Positions 21,474-33,161 of a stretch of DNA of 64,000 bases are shown here, in pieces (the stretch's first letter is position 1; each line of letters begins with the position of its first letter). A program made the translations under genes and the position numbers. The notes beneath the pieces were generated by a model, which had not been told where the DNA came from, did not search any database, and saw only the letters and a list, made by a program, of their open reading frames with translations. Source of the DNA: Knufia peltigerae (Eukaryota > Ascomycota > Eurotiomycetes > Chaetothyriales > Trichomeriaceae); NCBI GenBank assembly GCA_030247855.1, contig JAPDRN010000003.1, positions 434,001 to 498,000 on the forward strand, written 5' to 3'.

Positions 21474-22619
21474 ATGCTCGCTCGACGACTACCCCTCTCC
21501 TCGCCTCAAGCCTCCTCTCTCTTCCGCGCCTTCACCACCTCCGCCCTATGTCGAGAACCTGCTCGCTCCCCGGGTCTAGGCGACATAACACCCGATGGCA
21601 CCGATGCTTTCAACACCCGGCAGAAGGAATTCCGAGATGGCCTTGAGGCGGCCAAGAAGAGAAAGGAACAAGCTGAAAGTCAGTCTCCTGTTACCGTCTC
21701 CCCCAATGCATCTGATAGTGCTTCCGGCGTCTTTGATTCCCTGGGATTGGGCTCACTTTCTACCGCCCCTCATGCAGAAGAAGCGCGGCAAGCCGAGACA
21801 GACACCTCGACCAGACGATCCGGTAAACTCTCGAGTCTGATCTACGGCACCCCTGAAGGCCAGCAGCTGGACAAGGAGATGGAGCGGTCCTTCTCCCAGG
21901 TCCTCGCCCGCGGCAAATACGTCCATTCGATCGTCTTCCACGAAGTCAAGCCTGACAAGGTCGACGAGTATGTCGAGCTTGTAGGTAGTTGGTACCCCAG
22001 GATGGCAAACACCCCCGAGAACAAAGTTCACCTGGTAGGAAGCTGGAGAACCGAGGTCGGCGATTGTGATACATTTGGTATGTGTTTCGTCCACACTTGA
22101 CTCGATCATAGCTGGCTAACAAATGTCGTGACAGTGCACATCTGGGAGTATCAACGCTACACCGGCTACCATGCATCACTACATAGCATCTCCTCCCATC
22201 CTGAATTTCCCGCCTTCGACAAGAAGCTGAAGAGTTTGATCCATTCAAAGAAGGTCTCGCTGATGCAGGAGTTTTCATTCTGGCCAACAACTCCTCCACG
22301 GAAGCTGGGTGGGTTGTTTGAGTTACGATCCTACACACTACACCCTGGCAATCTACTGGAATGGGAAACGCACTGGCGAAATGGACTGAAGGCGAGAAGA
22401 GAAGTGATGGAAGGTGTAGGAGCCTGGTTCGTTCAGATCGGAGACCTAAACACTGTCCACCACTTGTGGCAGTTTGCAGATCTCGAGGAGCGCAAGTTGC
22501 GTCGAGAGCAATCCTGGGGCGTGGAGGGATGGGCGGACACGGTCCACAAAACTGTGCCGTTGATTCAGACCATGAAGAGCAAGATCCTTATCCCCATGCC
22601 TTGGAGTCCCGTGGGCTGA
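21474..22619 (+). CDS. NIPSNAP family protein, probably mitochondrial
   Basis: Two exons, 21474-22077 and 22135-22619, joined over a 57-nt intron, 362 aa. The N terminus MLARRLPLSSPQASSLFRAF is Arg/Ser-rich without acidic residues and ends near ALCRE, as in a mitochondrial presequence. After a disordered Ser-rich spacer come two ferredoxin-like NIPSNAP repeats. The first is YVHSIVFHEVKPDKVDEYVEL, continuing to HIWEYQRYTGYHASLHSI. The second is LFELRSYTLHPGNLLEWETHW, continuing to VHHLWQFADLEERKLRREQSW. The length and two-repeat layout fit the fungal members. In animals these proteins mark damaged mitochondria for mitophagy. The fungal role is not established from sequence. Confidence 0.9.
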
Positions 22620-24785
22620 GAATCAGACGCGCTTGGAAAGTGTGGCCATATGCCTTGGTGTATAAGCTCCTTTTTGATACTTGGAGCACGGAGAGTGTGA
22701 TGGTCCACGAGAAAAGCGATGCTTCGGTCCACACCGAGGTCGACATCACGCAGGATAGCTGCACATGACAGCATCAAAAGTCAGGCCTGCTGGGAAATAA
22801 GATAGCCATGTACGGATACCAGCGACTGATGTGGCTACCAGTTGGCCGTCTCTAAGCTAGACGCTTTGTAGGTAGGCAGGTAGGCCTCTGACAATGGTGA
22901 CAAAGTCGGCCCTTGGAAGACAATTCCCGATCCTGATTTACCGGTGCATTGGATTGATCACGTCTCCACTTGACTCGAGCCAAGGTGATGGCCTTGAACT
23001 TCCTATGACGACATTCATAACATGGTCTACAGTATGTGCAACGGGCAAATTGGGATCGTCTTACGAGTACGGAGTGGAAAAAAAGCCTTCTTCGAGAAAA
23101 GCAAATGATAAGGGGATCCAAGGTTATGATATGCTAGGTGAAGCGACCTTGAAAAAGCCGTTGCCGCGGGTAAGTACCTAGACTGGCGCCAAGCGAGGTG
23201 TGGTATCCCAGATGGGCTTTTCTAACGACAGGGTACAATAAGATCATCGGGCACAACCCCGTCACGCACACATTACCATGACGATATCTTCCCTTGCTCA
23301 TCAACGGGTACCAAGGTCGTCCGCCGAGGGTTACAAGGTGCGAGACGGGTGGGAAAAAGAGAAAGAAAACAATGTGAGACCAGTCGTACTCCGTACTCGT
23401 ATCCCCTACATACTCGTGGTGCTGGAGGACGCGGCGCGAAACCAAAAAGTTAGGCTACCGACAGTACCTCCTACTTGTACGGAGGTCTAGGAAGTTTGTG
23501 TGGGCTAGGAAACGGGTCCTTGATCCTAGCCAAAAAAAGTCGGAAATTGAACGACATGTCAATTGACAGAAAATAGGTCGGTCGATTTGACAAAATGACG
23601 TGCACCACGATACGTGATTAGTCCGATGTTTCTATTCCATTAGGTAGGTAAGTAGAGAGAAAACAGAAACGTGTAAAAATAAAAATAAAAAGCTTGAGTG
23701 CTTTGTAGGCTGTTTTTGGGGTCAGGGGTTACAAAAAAGCGTGAAAGGTCACAAGTGTCTACACTACGAGTAGTGGGGGATGGTGGTGGTGGTGGTGGTG
23801 GTGGTCGGATTGTATCTGTGCTTTTTCTCCTCGCTGGATATGATCGGATCATGGTCAAAGTGACTGCTAAGCATCTTTTAAAGTCCGCCTGCACATCATG
23901 CTCCGTACTGTAAGAACAAGGCCAAACATGAAATTTAAGAGAGATTCGATATGCAAAACACGTGCATCATACGGAGTAGAGGAATCAGGTCGCCCACAAC
24001 TTGCATCCACAGGAGTCCTTTGATCCCCCTCTGGATGGATCCCGGATGGAGTCTGGCGCCCAAGGGATTGGCAGGCCTCCGTCTCTTTAATCTGGCACAG
24101 ACAGCCAATAGTTGGCCCTACAATCGGGTGCTGTGGCTGAGTTCCCAGGCGCCCATTGCTCGAGTTGTGGTCCCTAAACTGCCCAAGGTGTACTGTATGT
24201 ACCCCGTACAAGGACATGCTTTGCCACTAATGCAGCTTGCCTTGGGCTTAGGGGGGGGCATCCCTAGAACTACGACGAGTACTACGAGTACCCTCCAGAG
24301 CTCGTCCGAGCATGGTTACCCCCCGTAAAATAATAAGCTTGACCCTGGTAAACTCCGTGCCGCCGATCTGTGGTTGTGCTTGTGTGTGTCTCCTTTGTGT
24401 TGCTCCCATCACATTTGCTTGCAATCCATTGAGCACGGCTGCCCGTTACCATCAACATCTTTCCTTTCTCTGACTCTTTGTTTTGTCACTCATTATCCCC
24501 CCTAGTCACTCTTTTGTACAGAATCCTCACCTCAGTCGTTCTTTTTCCAACATCCCGAGTGTGGAATTCATTCCACGTCCATTCATTCCTGCGCGCAGTC
24601 TGGACCGTGAAGCACAGAACCCGAACCCATTGACCACCACCCCTCGAAAACCTTCAAACATACACAAACCTCAGGGGCCTTGATTCACCATGTCTTATTA
24701 GACCCCCCCTGCTAAACAATAATACTACTCGCACCGTCTTTGTCTGCTGAGGACACTCAGTCGGCGTTCGATCATCACCAAAACA
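22620..24785. other. Long intergenic region, 2.2 kb, motif- and microsatellite-bearing
   Basis: No gene supported. It holds a TGG microsatellite and a concentration of the dispersed GTACGGAG/CTCCGTAC motif (23067, 23386-23401, 23477, 23900, and TACGGAGTA at 23970). The right end is the pyrimidine-rich leader of the next gene. Confidence 0.55.
23781..23805 (+). repeat. (TGG)8 microsatellite
   Basis: Eight uninterrupted TGG units plus one base, in non-coding DNA. A length-variable marker is likely. Confidence 0.9.
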
Positions 24786-27006
24786 ATGTCCGGTCATATT
24801 TTGCCCGAACACGAGCCACAAATACAACCCCGGAACCCTTACCCTATTGCCCGACCAGGTCCCGTACCCGACTTCAGGCTAGATGGATTGTTTGTGGAAG
24901 AGCCAGTATCAGTCTCGTTAGTGGCGAGGAGCGAGGCCAGCAAGCCGTCAAGCTCGAGTTCATCCAAGTCGGATGGTGGTGGTGGAGGAGGATCCAGCGA
25001 CACGTTGCCAATTCTCTTGGGAGTGCTCGTACCACTAGCCATTGCGGGTGCAGTTTTTTTCTACCTACACCGTAGGCATGTAAGGAAGCTCCGGCAGGAA
25101 GATGCAGAGGACAAGCACAAGTCCTTGGATTTTGGTCTCAACATCACGTCCGAGAAATCTCGCGGCAATGGACCCCAAATGTCCGAAAATCCCAGCCCGG
25201 GACGCAGAGCTCGTGGATTATCGATCGATCTGGGGATGCATAACCCGTACCTACTGCCTCCAGAGGTTCACCAGTCTCGGGAATCTCTGCATTCTTTGTC
25301 TCGATTGAACACGGGTGACGACAAGTATCGAGCAACTACTTTTATTCCGGACGATGGATCCATCCGACCTCCGTCAAGCCACAGAAGCCCGATCGACGAT
25401 TCTTCGAGTTACACCAGTTCCATGAAGAACCCCTTTGATTCTAAGCAAAACCTGTTGTATAATGGACAGGGAAAACCAATGGGCGGACGTAGTGACTCAG
25501 TGGATACTATGTCTCCCACCTTAAGCACTGGGCCCAACAACCTCCTTGCGCCGAATGCTGCTGATGCTGGAAGAGATTCATATGTCAGTACAACGAGTAG
25601 CAATGGTGCTCTGACGGCGATGAGGGCCAGTAACAATTACCTTGGACAGTTCATTTCCGGAGGTAATGGCTTGCCGCAAGAAGATTCGAGCAAAAAAGTG
25701 GCCACGGCCACAGTTGCTGAGATTCGAGTTGAACCTCCTCCAGAGGACATTCAACCTCCCTCGCCAGCCGTTGTAAAGGAACCCCGATATGATGAGGCTT
25801 CAGCTGCAAACGTGCCATATACATCACACCAACCGAGACCCTCGGACGCGCCCAGTATCACTGTCAGCCAACCAGAAGAACGCCAGCCACGTCTCCCTCA
25901 GCTCAGCTTCATTGACTCTCAAGGTGTCAAGCAGAATTCAGTCGAGCCTGCGGCGGACACACAGATGAACGTGCCAGTCACCAACGGCGCTCCTGAACAT
26001 CCTACCACCCCCTCAACAGATGCTGTCCCCGAGACTCCCCTGACCCCATCCAGTCAGTACCAGGATTCGTATGTCGATGATTACTATGATGAATACGAAG
26101 CAAATGGGGCCGAAGATTACCAGGATTACCTAGATTACGAACAGTATCTTGGTTACGACCCGCGGAGGTCGATGATGGGCATGCGACCTCTTCCTCCCGA
26201 GGATCCTTCGGACAATCCTGAACAGCGAGCCAATCGTATCCGTTCCTTCTACAAGGAGTACTTTGACGAGTCGAAGCCACATCCACCTGGACAGTATCAA
26301 GGTCCTGGCGAGGCTGGATTTGATAACTACCATGACGGTTACTACGACGCCGGCGCGTTTGAGCCCCCTCGCCAACCGTATGGACGTCACCGTGCAATGT
26401 CGAATGGAAGCTTCCTGACGGCACCGCGAGCATTCTCATCAGCATCAGGACGATTTGGGCCTCCACCTTCCATGCGATCCAAGAAGAGGTTGCCTCCACC
26501 AAAGCCACTCAATGTTTTGCCTACTCCTCATCTACTTGACAACGACAATTTCTTACCAGCTGATTTTGCACCACCCAAGAAGTTCCAAAACCAAAGAGCC
26601 GGTACACCTGATAGTCTTCGAGGTGGGGTCAAGCAGTATAAGATCCCGCTGAGGCCCCATGTACCGTTGGCGTCGTCATTCGACGACCTAGCGGTGATTC
26701 CAAGCCCGTAAGTTCGATCATTTCGTGTCCCTTGATATACATACTAACACTTTTGACAGTCACGCATTGAGAAGGTCTGGCACTTTCACAGCACTAGACT
26801 TTGCGCCACCAGGTCGGCTGGGCGTAGCAGATTCTGCAATGAGCGAGACTGGCAGCATTCGAAGCAACCGATCTGGAATTTCTGCTATGCACAACCACAG
26901 CATCCGTTCAGGAGCTTATCGTGTTAGCCGCATTCCCAAAGAGGTGGCCGGCACGAAGAACGAGTTGTTTGCGGCTTTGAGGCCACAATGGGATCTAAAC
27001 CGATGA
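24786..27006 (+). CDS. Single-pass membrane protein with long Ser/Pro-rich cytosolic tail
   Basis: Two exons, 24786-26707 and 26760-27006 (52-nt intron with CTAAC branch site), 722 aa. There is no classical signal peptide. A Ser/Gly-rich stretch (residues 53-71) leads into a membrane helix (74-94, LPILLGVLVPLAIAGAVFFYL), followed by HRRHVRKLR, which should place the remaining 630 residues in the cytosol. The juxtamembrane block EDAEDKHKSLDFG looks like a conserved element. The tail holds many SP/TP sites, an acidic Tyr-rich segment (YVDDYYDEYEANGAEDYQDYLDYEQYLGYD, near residue 430) and Pro-rich stretches. The C-terminal exon ends NELFAALRPQWDLNR. Family not recognised. A membrane-anchored scaffold or sensor is an inference. 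Confidence 0.85.
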
Positions 27007-28443
27007 TCTAGAGTCGTCATGGACTTGAAATGTGTATACGGCCGTGGACCCCATGGTTTATTCTGACATTTAAAGCGTGCAGTATATTGAGCATAGCGGG
27101 AGGAGTTCAACGGCACCGAGCATGCCCTTTAGCTCTCTGGAATATTTTGTGTGTAGCCACTGTACTAGTACTACCAATGCCAAAAGAGGAAAATGTATAA
27201 TATCTTGGATGAGGCCGTCCGTACGGAATTCAGCTGAAAAGTGTCAATCCGGCTGATATCGCAAGAAAAGACTCGCCCAGATCTATATATTTTATCATCG
27301 TTTAGCGAGGTGCGTCCGGAGATGCATGTTAGACGGGACCTGGCATTGGATGAATACGAGACATTCGACATCTGGGCATGTCTAATCTTGGGTAACACAC
27401 AGCGGAGCCTCGTAGAAAGTCACTTTCGGACCCAAGTCGGTGCAGGCCAAAATACCGGTGACCTTTTGAGATGCGGTAATCCCTGGTTCTGGCGCAATTG
27501 GTGTATGACAAGTTGGCGGAAAAGGCGGCCTGTAGGGGCCCCCAGAGTCTCACGATATTCGGTGCTCGCATCAGCCGACATTTCAATTTGACGCAACTCT
27601 ATGGCGATGATCACGCTCCCCTTGGGCGAGCACTCGCAGCAAGAAACACTGGCCGAAGCTGCTGTTGTACTTGTCATGCCATGGCCGGGGTGCCACCAAG
27701 TTTTTTGCGAATGGGAGGAAGCGAGACATGGAAGCTAGAGAGGCCTAGTTGCTGTTCTAACCACTAGGTGTCCCAACGGCCCTATAGCCGGGTGAATCAC
27801 GCGATATGGTGGAAGCGAGCTGGGATGGAAAGGGTTGTTTGTATGATGATCCTCAGTACGGAGTCAGTTGTAGCCCATCGTGGCTTGTCGTTACATTGTC
27901 CCATCTTTTGCCAATTAATTTCACTCCTCCCCAACCCCTACGACGCCCTGACCTCTTCAGATCTTGCTCCGCCCACAACATCCAACACCTCCCTGCGCCC
28001 TGATCTTGATCCATTGCCACGATTCTGAGATCTCTCTGTACGTGATAACTTGGATCGAGACCTTCTCCTTCGTTCATTTTACACTCTCCGTACAAGCACA
28101 AGATATATACAAGATCCTACAACCCGTACATGTCGGGACCCCCTCGACAGACGATATCGCCTGTAACACGTTCATTTTACGAGTCTCGTATTTGGCCGCA
28201 AGGATCACCCGTGTTCTGACACCCATCCACTTTCCCATCCGTCACCTGCGCGATTAGCAGCTCTACCAATTCATCTTGAACATAACACGACGCTCTCTTA
28301 AGAACTTCATCCTCCCTTGAGATCTCTGGACTGTTGCAGCTAAGCCTAAGTTCCTATCGACCTAAATCCATCTCGGTCACTCCGCTTGCCGCGGGCAAGC
28401 TCTCTTGATTCTCGGGACCCCTCGAAACCAAAGCGACACAACC
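27007..28443. other. Intergenic, 1.4 kb
   Basis: No gene supported. It includes the 10-bp palindrome TCCGTACGGA at 27218-27227 and copies of the dispersed motif at 27856-27864 and 28086-28093. Confidence 0.5.
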
Positions 28444-29717
28444 ATGTCGGCCACAGGTAAGCGTCATAGGACTGGCTTTTGGGTTGACAACACGACTAAT
28501 AACTCTGGCCAGACAGTACAGACACGAACAACCTCACGACGACCATCGTCACGACCTCGACAAGTTTAACCACCTCTCCGACCACGACCGTTATAGTCAC
28601 TGAATCTACCACCTCAACGCCCGATATAACCACCACAACTCCTCCTCCTCCTTCAACTACCGTCTCGACCATTTCCATTCCCCCTTCCACCACCGTAGTA
28701 GTCACGACACCGAGTCCGACGACACCAAGCGTAGTCGATGTCACATCTACAATCACTCAGACACCTCCGACCTCGGATAACAATACTCCGACCCCTTCGA
28801 CCATTGTAGTCACCTCAACATTTGCCCCCGACACTTCTAGTAGCACTGAGACCTCGAGCAGGACATCGACAGAATCTGCGGCGAGTTCCTCTGCAGCAGC
28901 CTTGAGTGCTTCTGGCTCCGGGTCCAGTTCCGGCAGTGGCCTCGGTTCAGGAGCCAAGATCGCCATAGCCGTCGTGATCCCTATTGTGGTGATCGCCGCG
29001 GCACTTTTGATCGGGTTCTTCCTATGGCGGAAGAGAAAGGCTCGCAAGAATGCGGAAGAACTCCGGAAGAATGAGATGGCCGAGTATGGTTTCAACCCGA
29101 ACAGCGATCCCACACTCGTGGCCGGGGCCGGTGCATATACCGACAATCAGTCAGAGCCACAAGATGACAGCAGCGGATATCGGGGATGGGGAGCCACCTC
29201 TTCCAACCGCAAAGCCTCCACGACGCTTGGTTCGAATGGTCGAGGAAACAATGGAATGGCCATGTCGGAGAGTAGCAGCCAGCCTGGTGGTAACGGCTAC
29301 AAAGACTCACCGGCCGGCGCGTCCGACGGTTATTCTGCTGACCCTCTGATGAACGGTCATCCCGAAGGCGGTGACGGTGTTGCGGCCTTGGGAGCCGGAG
29401 GACTGACTCGGAATCGTAGTGATGCTGCAGGAATTCGACGAGGGCCATCCAACGCGTCCTCTGCCTACTCGACAGGTCATCAGTCCGAGGCTTCCTCTTC
29501 TGACACGCCCAATGCATCAGGTCCGTACTACCAGGAGGAAGTGCCCTACAACATCTACAACGACGCAGCCCCGAGTCACGGACCATATGGCGACGGCTCT
29601 TATGGAGGTGCCGGAGGCCAGCCTGTGATACGAGATGTCCAAGCAAGACGAAATACTCGGATCGAGCGAGCGCCCACATTCCCGCAGACCCAAGGTGGAA
29701 TTTCACAAAATTTCTAG
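28444..29717 (+). CDS. Thr/Ser-rich single-pass membrane protein (Mid2-like layout)
   Basis: A 13-nt first exon (28444-28456) is joined over a 56-nt intron to 28513-29717, 405 aa. The unspliced frame lacks an ATG before the Thr-rich region. Residues 5-130 are nearly all Thr, Ser, Pro and Val (TTTIVTTSTSLTTSPTTT style), expected to be O-glycosylated. A helix at about 153-176 (IAIAVVIPIVVIAAALLIGFFLW) is followed by RKRKARK and a 220-residue Gly/Ser/Asn-rich tail. There is no signal peptide, so insertion would be by the membrane helix itself. The layout resembles wall-stress sensors and Axl2/Skg6-type helices. Function is inferred only. Confidence 0.85.
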
Positions 29718-30872
29718 AGCCGCCGACCGGTGTTTTTGTTTTGTTCTGTGTCTCATTGCCACAAATGCATGGCGGGGGAGTCTTGACATTTCTTTCATTG
29801 AAAAGTTTCGTTCATCGTATCCATCTATACCCCTGAGTTTTGGGGGGTTTAAGCTCCCTGAAACTCTGACGACTTTCCTATCAAATTTATCTTCCTATCG
29901 CGGCATTTACAGAACTTGTTTGGTGGAAGGGAAAGGATAAATCTTTGTACAGTGCGTTTTGAGGGGGGGAACAAGACCACACTCGAGATGTTTAAGCCGA
30001 ACACCTACTTAATAGCTGGCCGGACAATATGTTCGTATCGGGGTGAAGGCTAGCGGTTGGAGTGAAGATGTAGTGGCGAAGTAGTGCAGAATGAGAATTT
30101 TTGTAGCTACAGAGAGGAATCTGTTCAATTGTGGAATCACGAGTATTACAGATATGCATCTATTTGAGGTATTCTTTCATCGTTGTTGGTCTCACGATTT
30201 GGTGATGCAGCAGAAACTTGAGTGATGCTCTCGAGAAGTAAGGAGTTAGTCGAGTTCTACAGTAGCCAAATAAGGCCGTGACAGCCTTGCAGTGCGTCAT
30301 GGTTGCGCGAGATGGAATATCCAAAAAAATCCCCCATTCTTTTGATTCAAGTCAAACACTCTGAATCGTAGATATCGACGTGACGAATCCAAATACCACA
30401 TCCTTACTTTTCTTGTCGAGGAAAAAGACACCCAAGTTACTCCGGCCTTTTTTGTGTGTGTCATTGCAAGGTTTGGCTCGGTCAAGAAGCCGAGGGGTTT
30501 TCTACGGTTCACTGAATCTAGAAAACAGCCGGTCCTGCTTGGATATTTCTCACGGCTTCCCGTACTCAACAACAGACCAAGAGAGTTTGTCTGTCGGGGA
30601 CAGGCAGTGATTGTTTCACCGATTGACGCTGGCGTTGCTTCATGAGTCATCTCGTCGCCAGAGTGAGTAATAATTAGAGCTTCTGGATCTGGCGAATACC
30701 TCCGGGGGGCTTTTATGCAGAAGGCCAAGTCTAGGTGTCTGATACCGGTACGCCTGGAACAGCCCTGTCTCGTACCTCCTCACTGTTGTCATTGAGGGGA
30801 CGCCACAGAAAAGAAGGGCCTCTAGATTGACGAGATCAAAGACAGAAAAAAAAAATCTTCGACTCAAAAAAG
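29718..30872. other. Intergenic, 1.2 kb
   Basis: No gene supported. An A-rich run sits about 20 bp before the next start (near 30845). Confidence 0.5.
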
Positions 30873-32114
30873 ATGCCAAGGTCAGAAGAACGCTCTTCAC
30901 ATCGTGGTGGTGGTGGCGGTGGTAGAGGAGGAGGAGGAGCGGCGGCCAAACAACACCACCGCAACAATAGAAACGGTCCTTTACCGAGACAGGTCCTCGT
31001 TTCCAAGGCCCTCTCGCGTCTCCTCCGACACGCCGCCGCTCAGGAACGCGTACCCATCGACAATCACGGGTACGTGAGGATGGATCACTTGCTTGATTGG
31101 CAGAGGTTGAAGAGTATGCAACCTAGAGTGACCTTTGAGGAGGTGGTTGATGTTGTGTTGGAGAATGAAAAGAAGAGGTTTTCACTGAAATACGTTGGTG
31201 ATGATGACCAAGATCAGGGAGAGCAGCAGCAACGGGCACAGCAACAGCAGGAAGACACCGAAACGCAGACCGAAACGGAAACCCAACGTGCAATTTCCGA
31301 GTATGAAACACTCAAGAACACCGGCGGAGGTCAACTTGATACTCGACAATCACAACGGTTTTACATCCGTGCCACACAGGGACACAGCATGGCCACGGTC
31401 GAGGCCGAGAATTTACTCACCCCCATCACCCTCGACGATCCCGCCTCTGTTCCTGACACGGTGGTACACGGGACGTTTTATGGCTCCTGGGAAGCCATTT
31501 TGTCCAGTGGAGGACTCAAAAAGATGAATAGAAACCATGTCCATTTCGCCACTGGTCCAAAATATCAAGATGTTATGGATGGGATCGGTCAGGGTCACCA
31601 CGACGTAAAGAATGACACCAAAGGTGGTACTACTGAAGGTGACGGGGATGGGAAGAGCGCGGACAGGGACGGACAAGACAAAGGTGGCGGCAACAGCAGA
31701 GGAGGATCGAACGAGACACTCTTACAAAAAAACAAGGTCATCTCAGGCATGCGTTCGGACGCCCAGATTTTGGTGTACGTCGACATACGGCGAGCACTGG
31801 TAGAACAACCAGACATGAAATGGTGGAGGAGTGAGAATGGTGTGGTTTTGACTGATGGAGTTGCCGTCACTACGAAAAAGGAGGAGGAGGAGGAGGATGA
31901 CGCGCAAAAACAACAAACCCCATCACAGAATGACAAGGTCGTACCGACAAAATACTTTACTGCCGCGGTCGAAATCAAACAAGGTTTGGGGTTGTTGTAC
32001 GAGGACGGAAAGGGGGTCGTGAATCAGTTGCCAGAACGGTTGAGAACTAGGGGTGTACCCAGGGGTAAGGGGGGTCCTCGCGGTAGAGGAGGTAGAGGCG
32101 GTGGTAGGGGTTGA
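30873..32114 (+). CDS. TPT1: tRNA 2'-phosphotransferase (Tpt1/KptA)
   Basis: Single exon, 413 aa, longer than the usual 200-250. It removes the 2'-phosphate left by tRNA splicing, moving it to NAD+. Family motifs in order: VSKALSRLLRHAA (residues about 43-55), GYVRMDHLL, FYIRATQGHS (catalytic Arg and His), VVHGTFYGSWEAILSSGGL, RNHVHFATG, then ISGMRSDAQILVYVDI and FTSENGVVLT-like WWRSENGVVLTDG. Three low-complexity insertions explain the extra length: a Gln-rich one after KRFSLKYV, a Gly/Asp/Lys-rich one between the HFATG and SGMR motifs, and an acidic one near residue 335. Both termini are Arg/Gly-rich (GGRGGGG; C-terminal GRGGRGGGRG), suggesting RNA binding or methylation. Confidence 0.95.
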   Translation: MPRSEERSSHRGGGGGGRGGGGAAAKQHHRNNRNGPLPRQVLVSKALSRLLRHAAAQERVPIDNHGYVRMDHLLDWQRLKSMQPRVTFEEVVDVVLENEKKRFSLKYVGDDDQDQGEQQQRAQQQQEDTETQTETETQRAISEYETLKNTGGGQLDTRQSQRFYIRATQGHSMATVEAENLLTPITLDDPASVPDTVVHGTFYGSWEAILSSGGLKKMNRNHVHFATGPKYQDVMDGIGQGHHDVKNDTKGGTTEGDGDGKSADRDGQDKGGGNSRGGSNETLLQKNKVISGMRSDAQILVYVDIRRALVEQPDMKWWRSENGVVLTDGVAVTTKKEEEEEDDAQKQQTPSQNDKVVPTKYFTAAVEIKQGLGLLYEDGKGVVNQLPERLRTRGVPRGKGGPRGRGGRGGGRG

Positions 32115-33161
32115 TGAGACCTCGAATGGGGACCACGAAAATACATACAATACGAGAACTATGAAGAGCAACCTGACAAGGACACAAGATGCAGAACTTG
32201 GATTTTATTCCTCGAGACACCACCATAAGATGTCTCGGCGTGACACTATATTACCGAGTTCAAGGTCTCATTTTTCTTTTTCCCTCGTAGAGATTTCTTC
32301 TGTAGAAAAGGAGAAAAGTGGACTTTTTGATCTTTCTGCTCATCTATACGTTCTAGCAAAGCATATATGATGTCCAGTGCAGTTCAGGGAGTATGGTGTC
32401 TACCAAAGTTCGGACTTCTCCCCTACACTTGATGCCTGAACGTCGTACCTCGTTGACACGACAGAAGCAATTCGGTTCCCATCGTGCATGCAGGGCGGCT
32501 CTCAAACACCTTGGGGGAGGTGGGTACGTATGCTGCAAACAATGCAACTCATGTAGGCATTGTCATGGAGAGACTGGTTGATAAGAGGTTTGTAACGGCT
32601 CAGCACACGTGCACCGCGGTGGCTGAAGACGCTCCCTAGCTCCTATGGTTCCAGATAGGCTCTGCCTTTCATTTTCGCAAAAGTGTCTTGGCTGGTCATT
32701 GTCACAGACCCAGTGCCGATATTCTTCGATCGCTTCTCTCCTGCTAATCCACTGGGCACATGAGCGCAACGAAGCCCGAATGTAGATGAAATGGTTCCTT
32801 GTCTCGCATTTCGAAGGCTAGTTCATGAATATCGATCGCATGGCAATCATATCGGCTGCAATCTTTCCATTCGTTATGATCGGAATTTCAAGATTGCAGA
32901 TGGGTTCCGTTCAATATGTCCAGGAGCATCAAGTCGACATCATAGTTGATCACAATCTTTGTAGCTGTCTAGAGTCAGAGGGGGTCTTTATGACAAGTGC
33001 ATTGCTCACCATTTAGCTCTCTGTGATGGCAATATAGAGTGCAATTGGTAGTCGCTCGTGGACAAAGCAATGCGGCTCAAGCAGCCAACCACACAGTATT
33101 TGCTACACAATCAGTGACCATGTCCATAGTGCAATAACTTCTAGTACTGTTGCGGCGCTGT
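32115..33161. other. Intergenic between convergent genes, 1 kb
   Basis: No gene supported on either strand. Confidence 0.5.

Noticed and set aside
27735..27780. tRNA-like A-box (TAGTGGTTAGAAC) on the minus strand
   Set aside because: No B-box, no T-arm and no acceptor pairing. At most a remnant.
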